Assembly: GCA_964450915.1 (NCBI GenBank)
Contig: CAYVFG010000021.1
Location: 1 to 11,518, forward strand
Direction: 5' to 3'
Source: HO2-45-11b sp964450915
GTDB taxonomy: Bacteria; Patescibacteriota; Andersenbacteria; UBA10190
Length of the DNA stretch: 11,518 bases
Position numbers and translations under genes: made by a program. The stretch's first letter is position 1; each line of letters starts with the position of its first letter. The notes under the pieces were generated by a model. That model did not search any database. It had not been told where the DNA came from and saw only the letters and a list, made by a program, of their open reading frames with translations. This document shows positions 1 through 5,709 of this stretch, piece by piece.

Positions 1-1302
1 GATTGCCTTCTTCGGGTTTTTACGTGCCCATGCCCCCGTTTTATTTGCGAAGCCCATCGCAATATCTGATCCGACTCCCGCTACTCTCTTGCCGGCATAA
101 TTTGCTATGAAGAATAGCGCGATCACTACGATAAAATGCAGCATGGCATTGAATGAAGTTTGCCACGAAGTGTCGGTGGTTATATCGCTGGGCAATTCAG
201 GTGAAATATTTTGTACCTGAATAATGATTAAGAGGAAAAAGAACACGATTGGGCCATATAAAACCCATTTGATAAACATTCCCCACCACGCAGATGCGTA
301 TCCGGACGTTTTCGGAAGCGCAAAGGCAAGGTACGCGAGAGGCGAAACCATGAGCAGGATAATGAGGGCGATATACCGAACAAATAGGTTGATGGCGATA
401 ATGCCCATGCCGGCTGTCAATGCAATCGTAAAGAAGCTTTGCTGGGTTAAGCGCGACATTATGGCAATAAAATTGTTGTTTGTACCCGGGTCTTGCAATC
501 CGGCCACTTTTTCATTAACAATTTCGCTTTTTTCAATCAGCTTTGCGGTAAAATTTTTCGCTGTTACCTGCCCCCCGCCCATCAAATTTATTTCAACAGC
601 CATTGCTACGCGCGACATGTCGATCATGAGGCCCCCAATAACCAAGCTGAAATTAACGAGCAATGCTGCAATTAGTAGCTTCGGCAGCAATCTCTGTACG
701 GAAGTGCTGACAGATTCGAGGCGCAATGTAGTTGCGAACGCAATATAGAGCAACGCCACGATGAATCCTAGGTTCGCAAGCCCTTGTACGAACGGCCACG
801 TTGCTTGCACGAGATTGCTTGAAATATATTGGCCTTGCCCAACCATCGTAATGACGAGGTTTCCTAGAAATTCCAGGACAAAGCTGGCGAGCCAATTAAT
901 CCAAGAGAGGATGTATTGGAAAAAGCTTATTAATACCCGAGCAAAGTCCGAAAGAGAGGAATTCAAGTAGAGCTGAATATCGCCGACAACCTCTGCCGAG
1001 CAAGAATAATAATTATTTTTTACCGTGGTCACGAGGCCGCTCCCGTACGAGTATTGAACTATTAGCGGTAATTTTAGGCGATCTGACGGGATGGTGACCG
1101 TGTTGTCTTGATACGGATCGAGCGATCCTAGATACTTGCACTGTCTTACGAGGCTTGCTGTCGTCCCGGGAAGGAGGTTTGCATCTATGGAAATGGTTGA
1201 TAACTTGTTAAGCGAAATGCTTACATCAGCAGCAAGCGTTATTGACGGCAGTATCAATCCGAGAACGGCGATTATGAAGTATGGTTTAAGGAAGAAGCGC
1301 AT
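1..1302 (-). CDS. VirB6/TrbL-like polytopic membrane protein, type IV secretion-like (3' end outside window)
   Basis: Reading from the ATG at 1302, the frame stays open for 434 codons to the window edge, so the C-terminus is missing. Residues 1-24 form a signal peptide ending in ITLA-AD. Residues 25-115 form an extracytoplasmic segment with two cysteines (C55, C101). After that come about seven hydrophobic segments, near 122-150, 165-185, 205-225, 283-303, 306-330, 342-365 and 388-410. The stretch around 308-365 (an Arg-Tyr, then a long hydrophobic helix, SPLAYLAFALP, a Trp-Trp pair and another helix) resembles the core of VirB6/TrbL channel proteins; this is pattern recognition, not a search. 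In that family the protein forms the inner-membrane part of a type IV secretion channel. The start lies one base after the stop of the upstream secreted-protein gene (TAA-T-ATG), which implies translational coupling. It could instead be a CPR-specific membrane protein with only a similar fold. Confidence 0.68.
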   Translation of the reverse strand, partial: MRFFLKPYFIIAVLGLILPSITLAADVSISLNKLSTISIDANLLPGTTASLVRQCKYLGSLDPYQDNTVTIPSDRLKLPLIVQYSYGSGLVTTVKNNYYSCSAEVVGDIQLYLNSSLSDFARVLISFFQYILSWINWLASFVLEFLGNLVITMVGQGQYISSNLVQATWPFVQGLANLGFIVALLYIAFATTLRLESVSTSVQRLLPKLLIAALLVNFSLVIGGLMIDMSRVAMAVEINLMGGGQVTAKNFTAKLIEKSEIVNEKVAGLQDPGTNNNFIAIMSRLTQQSFFTIALTAGMGIIAINLFVRYIALIILLMVSPLAYLAFALPKTSGYASAWWGMFIKWVLYGPIVFFFLLIIIQVQNISPELPSDITTDTSWQTSFNAMLHFIVVIALFFIANYAGKRVAGVGSDIAMGFANKTGAWARKNPKKAI

Positions 1303-1303
1303 A

Positions 1304-2980
1304 TTATGGTGTAGGGCTAGTACTGCTTACCGGCTCTTTTCTTGCAATACAAGCTTCCGTTGTTGGGAAGAAGTAGCAGAACAGATCGGTGTATACGCTA
1401 TTAACAACAGGGCTTGCTGTTGCACTGTTTACGATCGTGCTTATTGATGTGCAGAATCCGCAGGTAACTTCCTGAGGGTTAGGATTCGGATCTTTTATGC
1501 CAAGGGCTTCTGCAAACTGGCCGGTACCCTGTTCTTTGTATGGAGCAATTAAGCCTGTGGTGACGTTATTTGGATTTGGCTGAGGCGAGTCGTAATAGGT
1601 TTGATAGAGTTGTTGCACTTGAGTTGAGATGCCGGCAACTTGGCCGGAAAGTTGATTGACTGAATTGTCGCTTGGGAGCGGACTGGTAGAAGCTCCAAGT
1701 ACTTGGCCCGTTTGAGCGGTAACTGGCAGGTCGGGCTGCTGTCCTGGCGTGGTTATAGTCGAAGTACCGGCAATTTTCTCGCCGATAACTTGGTTAGGAA
1801 GGAGGTTCGCACCGGCGACGATTTCTGCAGCAATTGCGCTCGATGGCGTAGTGAGTGTTCCATCAACTCCCCCTGTTGGGTTTTTGGTGAGAACATATTG
1901 CCCGAGCGATGGAGTTTGTGCGCGATTTTGTTGGAATGCCAAGCCTTGGTTGTATCCTTGTTGGGCAATGTCCATCATACCTGGCAATAGCGAGTCTAAT
2001 CCTCTGATGCTTCTGATGTAATCGTCGAACGTCGCGTCGCTTGGCAGGGATGCTTTTTTGTTATTACCTGTAAATTGAACTTTGTTGAGAGCTCCGGGGT
2101 CAAGAATTTGGGCGTATTGAGATGCGATAACATTGCCTGCTGTCGTGTCAACGATAGTTTTTGCGTCTTGGTTTGATTGTACGTTATTTCTCAGCTGCGC
2201 AACGGTTTGGGAATTCGGTCGAATGAAGTTCAGCCCTTCAGGCACCGTAACGTTCGCCGGATTAAGTGCGTCTGCGGGCGCATCCGCATCCGCTGGCTTT
2301 GTATTGGTGAGTTTGTTTTTTAGTTCCTGCTCCTCAGTCAGCGTAGTGCCGCCCGTAGGGTCTGATGACAAAAGCGAAACCGCGGACAAGTTAGGCTGTT
2401 GCATATATTGGTCTATGTTCGCAGGGAATGCCACTGATTGTTCCTGTGCTGGCCCAGGCTGATTGCTACACCCCGCTCGCCCTAAGCTTGCTTCGCAGTA
2501 TAGCCTTGCAAGTTCGCTAAGCTGCCTTCGGGTATCTGTTTCTCGCGCGAATTGCTGATATAGATATGCTGTCCACAAATCGTTCCCTTCCAAAGTAACG
2601 TTTCTGGTTACAACGCTTGGTAGGTTTGTATGCGTTGCTGCTTCAACAGGATTTGGCGATTGATATGGAACTGGGTTTACTTGGCCGTTCTTGTCTGGTG
2701 TGCCGTTTACTATTGATTGATTAAATGCGGTAAGGTCTCTGTTATTAGTGAGCTGCGCTCTGCTATACGGCGACCCCGGAATTCCCGGTTCTACGTAGTC
2801 TGCCTGGTTTAATGCGGCGAGGACGTTATAGAACAATTGTTCCTGGGCCCTGTCTGTATAAAATACTGCATGCGGATCGGCGTGAGCGGGTGTTACTGAG
2901 GTCGCAAAAATGACTGTCAATGCAAGCGAAAAAAGCGCAAGAATTATTTTTCGATTCCAATAAAAAAAATGCAAAGGCAT
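1304..2980 (-). CDS. Secreted or periplasmic six-cysteine protein of unknown family, linked to the VirB6-like gene
   Basis: I do not recognise the family. From the ATG at 2980 the protein has 558 residues; a GTG at 2995 would add five. Numbered from that GTG, a basic N-terminus (NRK) and a hydrophobic stretch at about 18-34 end in an AHA-D signal peptidase site near residue 39. The mature chain is rich in Gln, Asn, Pro, Thr and Ser and has no further membrane segment. It has only six cysteines in two groups: C167 and C176, then a CGFC (C512, C515) plus C540 and C549 near the C-terminus, so disulfides are likely. The ATG start is preferred because a strong extended -10 element (TGCTATAAT, 2999-3007) would start transcription near 2991, downstream of the GTG. 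The neighbours suggest an outer part of a secretion or pilus-like apparatus. That role is inferred only from position and export signal. Confidence 0.72.
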   Translation of the reverse strand: MPLHFFYWNRKIILALFSLALTVIFATSVTPAHADPHAVFYTDRAQEQLFYNVLAALNQADYVEPGIPGSPYSRAQLTNNRDLTAFNQSIVNGTPDKNGQVNPVPYQSPNPVEAATHTNLPSVVTRNVTLEGNDLWTAYLYQQFARETDTRRQLSELARLYCEASLGRAGCSNQPGPAQEQSVAFPANIDQYMQQPNLSAVSLLSSDPTGGTTLTEEQELKNKLTNTKPADADAPADALNPANVTVPEGLNFIRPNSQTVAQLRNNVQSNQDAKTIVDTTAGNVIASQYAQILDPGALNKVQFTGNNKKASLPSDATFDDYIRSIRGLDSLLPGMMDIAQQGYNQGLAFQQNRAQTPSLGQYVLTKNPTGGVDGTLTTPSSAIAAEIVAGANLLPNQVIGEKIAGTSTITTPGQQPDLPVTAQTGQVLGASTSPLPSDNSVNQLSGQVAGISTQVQQLYQTYYDSPQPNPNNVTTGLIAPYKEQGTGQFAEALGIKDPNPNPQEVTCGFCTSISTIVNSATASPVVNSVYTDLFCYFFPTTEACIARKEPVSSTSPTP

Positions 2981-2993
2981 ACGACTTGTATGC
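2977..2993 (-). other. Small inverted repeat over the ATG of the six-cysteine protein gene
   Basis: GCATAC and GTATGC are perfect 6-bp arms around a 5-nt loop. The ATG at 2980-2978 lies inside one arm and the alternative GTG (2995-2993) touches the other. On a read-through mRNA the hairpin would hide the start codon. An mRNA started from the local -10 element (start near 2991) would lack part of the first arm. Confidence 0.4.
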
Positions 2994-2998
2994 ACGAA

Positions 2999-3007
2999 AT
3001 TATAGCA
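2999..3007 (-). promoter_or_regulatory. Extended -10 promoter element before the six-cysteine protein gene
   Basis: The minus strand reads TGCTATAAT, a perfect TATAAT hexamer with the TGn extension. It lies in the 15-nt gap after the stop codon of the preceding gene. No good -35 hexamer stands 16-18 bp upstream, which is common for extended -10 promoters. Transcription would begin near 2991, about 11 nt before the ATG at 2980. It would let the six-cysteine and VirB6-like genes be expressed apart from the genes upstream. Confidence 0.5.
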
Positions 3008-3010
3008 TGT

Positions 3011-3796
3011 TTACTGCAGATTGTATTTTTTTTCGAGCGCGCTTATCTGCGTTGCAATATCTGCATATACGCCATCTAAATCTGAAACATTTTTTAGCCC
3101 AATTAAGCCGCTAATTTGATCTGTTTTAAATGCCTGAATGAGTTTGATATTTTGAATCAGCGAAATGGTTGCTTGCAGAAGCTTTGTTTGAAGCGGCACT
3201 GCCTCTTGAGGCGTGGCGATCGCTTTAAAGAGGTCGAAGTTTGATTGAACGTTTGCGAGGATTGGGGCCAGCGCATTCGCATCCGTATCGCCTTCCTGGG
3301 CTTGGAATGCGTTTACGATATCTGTGCCGGTAACGGGCTTAATCTTAGAATTTTGCGCTTGAGAAATAGAGTCCAGATACGTTTTTATGGCTGTCTTTCC
3401 TGTTGCGGTAGATGTTTTAATGGTCCCAGGCTGCAAAACGGGCAATAGCTGACCCTGGTTTGCGCTCACGTATGTTGTGAGGTTTTTTTGGTCTAGCACC
3501 TGCGCTTGAGTCGCATCTTTCGGGAGCGTTGCAACGTATTTTTTTGTCTCCGGGCCGATAGTTGAGCCGGTGCTTTGCGCGTATTTTTTCATTTGTTCCA
3601 GGAGCTCCGGCGATAGTGACTGTATGGGGCTGGGAGATGGGTTGGGAGAAATTCCTGCAATTGGGCTGGGAGATACTTGCTGTATTGCCGTATGCGAAAA
3701 ACCGATTGTCGTCAGTTTCCATATACCGATTCCGATGATGGTAATGATTGCTACGGTGATTGCCGTTCGTATTCCTAATGCGTTTACTGGTGTCAT
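3011..3796 (-). CDS. Membrane-anchored protein with Ser-Pro linker and helical C-terminal domain, unknown function
   Basis: The 261-residue protein is not of a family I know. One hydrophobic segment at about 9-29 anchors the N-terminus. It is followed by a Ser/Pro-rich linker (41-63) containing two SPSPI units, then by a mainly helical soluble region to the end. Residues 194-251 line up by eye with residues 250-311 of the protein encoded just upstream: a TP/VP start, a TKLL/KTLL block, an F..DQI block and an Asp-rich turn. The two are therefore probably distant paralogs. The ATG overlaps the TGA of the upstream gene in an ATGA, so the pair is almost certainly translated from one mRNA. Topology predicts the bulk outside the cytoplasm. 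A structural or adaptor role in an envelope machine is plausible but unproven. Confidence 0.72.
   Translation of the reverse strand: MTPVNALGIRTAITVAIITIIGIGIWKLTTIGFSHTAIQQVSPSPIAGISPNPSPSPIQSLSPELLEQMKKYAQSTGSTIGPETKKYVATLPKDATQAQVLDQKNLTTYVSANQGQLLPVLQPGTIKTSTATGKTAIKTYLDSISQAQNSKIKPVTGTDIVNAFQAQEGDTDANALAPILANVQSNFDLFKAIATPQEAVPLQTKLLQATISLIQNIKLIQAFKTDQISGLIGLKNVSDLDGVYADIATQISALEKKYNLQ
3626..3646 (+). other. Possible G-quadruplex motif
   Basis: Four G-runs (GGGG, GGG, GGG, GGG) are separated by loops of 2, 4 and 2 nt on the plus strand, fitting the usual G3N1-7 rule with short loops. The strand is the template for the minus-strand gene, so the mRNA would not contain it. It encodes part of the Ser-Pro linker, and codon composition may explain it entirely. 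Confidence 0.4.
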
Positions 3797-4746
3797 TGCG
3801 CTGGCGGGGTTAGAAGCTGAGCTTTCATTTGTACGAGTTGCGGATAGTACTGCCTGTCTATCGCATCAAGCTGGCGAATAGCGACCATTGCCTTTATTTG
3901 GTCATTTGAAAAGTCCGCAATTTGCCTAAATGTAGCGGAGAGCAGCTGTGTATATGCAAGGAGTGTTTTGTCATACTGAAGCGCGGATTTTGGCACCGAC
4001 GCTAAGCGGATTCTTGACTGAAATGCCTCCACGGCTTCTGCGAGAGTAGTGAACCCATATGTGCTGCGATATTTAAAAAAGTCATTGAGTGCAATAGTAA
4101 GGCGATCTTTATCGGAAAGTGAGTCAAGGTCGCCTGCCGTGTTCAGGTACTGCGAAATATCTGCAGGGGTGTCGGGGGCTGATTTAATGACGGCATCGTT
4201 GACGGGCGGCAGGCCGGTTTCGAGAGGCTGATTTGCGATAAATTGGCTAAACGTAACCGGCGATTTATCGGAGTCTTTTACGGCAGTTGCATATGCTTGC
4301 GTAAGATTAATAGTGCCCGCAATCTTTTTTACGGGGGTCGGAAAGAATGTATCGCCAGATGTTGTTTTGCCGGACGGCGTTGGCGTAGCTCCAATCGATG
4401 ATCCTGTTGTGCAGTTTTCTAGCTTGTCTTTCGGGGCCGGGATGAGCGGGTTGTGGCAATTAGTTACTTCTTTTCCGTCGTTGTACCCGTCTTTGTCCGT
4501 GTCTGGGTTATTGGGGTTTGTCCCCCATAGCGATTCTTGCGCATTGGTGAGGCCGTCGTTGTCCGGGTCCGCTAGAGGATCCACCGAAGCAGTCCCTCCC
4601 CCCGTCAGCGCAGTTTGAGAATTAGTCCCGGGTGTTTGCGATGCATCTTGTTGCTTATTTAGGCTGGAGACAAAAAAGAGTCCGATTGCAATGAGGATGC
4701 TGAGAATAATGATGATAGTGATGACGATGACGACCCTCCGTGACAT
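3793..4746 (-). CDS. Membrane-anchored protein with two thrombospondin type 3-like calcium loops
   Basis: The 317-residue protein starts with MSRR and a strong hydrophobic anchor at about 5-27. A Thr/Gly/Ser-rich linker leads to two acidic loops, DPDNDGLTNAQE (60-71) and DTDKDGYNDGKE (82-93). Both fit the DxDxDGxxxxxE pattern of thrombospondin type 3 or EF-hand-like calcium-binding repeats. Two cysteines (C97, C112) follow and could form a disulfide. After a second Pro/Thr linker the C-terminal 180 residues look helical. Residues 250-311 resemble the C-terminal region of the next gene's product. Such repeats in other secreted bacterial proteins bind calcium and stiffen stalks, so an extracellular Ca-dependent role is a fair inference. 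It is the first gene of the envelope block and probably has its own promoter inside the end of ksgA. Confidence 0.78.
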   Translation of the reverse strand: MSRRVVIVITIIIILSILIAIGLFFVSSLNKQQDASQTPGTNSQTALTGGGTASVDPLADPDNDGLTNAQESLWGTNPNNPDTDKDGYNDGKEVTNCHNPLIPAPKDKLENCTTGSSIGATPTPSGKTTSGDTFFPTPVKKIAGTINLTQAYATAVKDSDKSPVTFSQFIANQPLETGLPPVNDAVIKSAPDTPADISQYLNTAGDLDSLSDKDRLTIALNDFFKYRSTYGFTTLAEAVEAFQSRIRLASVPKSALQYDKTLLAYTQLLSATFRQIADFSNDQIKAMVAIRQLDAIDRQYYPQLVQMKAQLLTPPAQ

Positions 4747-4753
4747 GGTGTGT

Positions 4754-4762
4754 ATTATACCA
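4754..4762 (-). promoter_or_regulatory. Extended -10 promoter of the envelope gene block, overlapping the ksgA stop
   Basis: The minus strand reads TGGTATAAT, a perfect extended -10. The ksgA stop codon TAA lies inside the hexamer. Seven bases separate the element from the ATG at 4746, so the transcript would start at or next to the initiation codon and have essentially no leader. No clear -35 is present; that region is occupied by the inverted repeat at 4769-4788. Confidence 0.6.
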
Positions 4763-5624
4763 TGTCAACGAGCAATACCCATTGCTCGACAGTTAGGTTT
4801 TCGGGCCGGGCAGTAGGCAGTACGTGAATATGCCCAGTAATGTCAGTGATTTCTTGTTCTGTTTTTTGATATGCTCGCTTCAATGTTGTTCCGATTTGTT
4901 TTCGCTTTGCTTGGAAAAATGGCTTTGCTTTTGCGATAATTTCCTCTCGCTTTTCTTCGGGCAATCGATCCGGATTCGGGGTAAGTAATACGAGCGATGA
5001 TTGCACTGATGGGGCTGGGATAAAGCATGATGGCGGAACGCGAAGCAGGAGTTCTGCCGCCCCCCACAATCCAAGGGAGAGCCCGAGCAGGCTCATGTCA
5101 TTCTCTTTAGTAACAAGCCTATCGACCACTTCTTTTTGCATTAAAAAGATAGCTCGCGAAGGTGCTGATTGCATCTTTGTTAAGCGACGAATAATGAGTC
5201 CAGATAAATTATATGGAATGTTGCCGACAAGCGACCAGTGCTGACTCGCCGAAGCATTCGCGGAGGCGGGCAAGGTGCCAGTAGTCTTGGGCCAACTCCA
5301 TTCAACTTCCTTCAAATCGCCATGAATAAGGTCTAAATTTTGTGCGAGATTTTTAGGGAGAACGCTCGGAATAATATGAATAAAATCATCATCTTTTTCA
5401 ATGCCTCGAACTTGGTATCCGGACATGATCAATCCCTGCGTAAGCGTCCCTACTCCGGGTCCCAGTTCTGTTATTTTTTTTGGCCCGTCTTGGAGCGCAA
5501 TGAGTACCGATTGAATAACTTCCTCGCAAATTAAAAAGTTTTGGCCAAGCGATTTATCGGCGCGAACTTTATGTTGGCCAAGAATGCTTTTTAATACATC
5601 GGGATTGGTGAGGGGTTGGAACAT
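4755..5624 (-). CDS. ksgA: 16S rRNA (adenine1518-N6/adenine1519-N6)-dimethyltransferase
   Basis: KsgA (RsmA) uses S-adenosylmethionine to dimethylate two adjacent adenosines in the 3' terminal hairpin of 16S rRNA, a late step of small-subunit assembly in the cytoplasm. The 289 residues are a usual family length. Visible motifs are KSLGQNF at 24-30, the SAM-binding ELGPGVG at 53-59, an acidic GDLKEV at 102-107, the catalytic NIPYNL at 135-140 (the N-I/L-P-Y motif), QKEVVDRL at 163-170, and FIPAPSV with a following Ser at 191-200. All catalytic landmarks are intact. The ATG at 5624 gives the expected short N-terminal extension before KSLGQNF. It lies 85 nt after uvrD with no terminator between, so read-through is likely, though it may also have its own promoter. 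It ends 8 nt before the envelope block. Confidence 0.95.
   Translation of the reverse strand: MFQPLTNPDVLKSILGQHKVRADKSLGQNFLICEEVIQSVLIALQDGPKKITELGPGVGTLTQGLIMSGYQVRGIEKDDDFIHIIPSVLPKNLAQNLDLIHGDLKEVEWSWPKTTGTLPASANASASQHWSLVGNIPYNLSGLIIRRLTKMQSAPSRAIFLMQKEVVDRLVTKENDMSLLGLSLGLWGAAELLLRVPPSCFIPAPSVQSSLVLLTPNPDRLPEEKREEIIAKAKPFFQAKRKQIGTTLKRAYQKTEQEITDITGHIHVLPTARPENLTVEQWVLLVDMV
4769..4788. promoter_or_regulatory. Perfect 8-bp inverted repeat over the -35 region of the envelope operon promoter
   Basis: CGAGCAAT and ATTGCTCG are perfectly complementary arms separated by 4 nt. The repeat lies in the last codons of ksgA, and its centre is about 20 bp upstream of the -10 hexamer, which covers the normal -35 position. 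It could be an operator for a dimeric regulator or, in RNA, a hairpin near the ksgA 3' end. There is no T-run after it, so an intrinsic terminator is unlikely. Confidence 0.45.
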
Positions 5625-5633
5625 GATAAAGAT

Positions 5634-5639
5634 ATTGTA
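5634..5639 (-). promoter_or_regulatory. Possible -10 element for ksgA
   Basis: TACAAT (5/6 to consensus) stands 9 nt upstream of the ksgA ATG. There is no convincing -35. It is supported mainly by sharing the short distance to the start codon seen at other genes here. Confidence 0.33.
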
Positions 5640-5709
5640 GCCTATTTTACTATTACGAAATTGAGGTAAGGATCCGCGCCTGTTCGTTGATTCGGCAGGG
5701 TATTATTTT

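Noticed and set aside
224..748. Open frame of 174 codons on the plus strand
   Set aside because: It lies wholly antisense to the VirB6-like gene, whose frame is open for all 434 codons with signal peptide and membrane helices. The plus-strand product is a shadow.
1171..1447. Plus-strand reading frame with a perfect AAGGAGG 9 nt before an ATG at 1187
   Set aside because: It is antisense to the VirB6-like gene and runs into the six-cysteine gene. The AAGGAGG is the complement of Leu-Leu-Pro codons (the same ANLLP stretch yields another AAGGAGG near 1799), and the translated protein resembles nothing.
3626..3674. Tandem repeat or CRISPR-like repeat
   Set aside because: Only two partial copies of a 12-nt unit, both explained by SPSPI codons of a Pro-rich linker; no spacer structure.
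3793..3796. UGA recoding (code 25, as in Gracilibacteria)
   Set aside because: TGA ends the calcium-loop protein exactly at the ATG of the next gene, and no recognised gene has an in-frame TGA, so the standard bacterial code fits.
4755..5624. Possible low-complexity insertion in KsgA (ASANASAS near residues 120-127)
   Set aside because: The distance between the GDLKEV and NIPYNL motifs is about the normal family spacing, so this is a variable loop and not an insertion.
5640..5709. Intrinsic terminator between uvrD and ksgA
   Set aside because: Only a weak CCTG/CAGG pairing with a 13-nt loop can be drawn, with no T-run after it.
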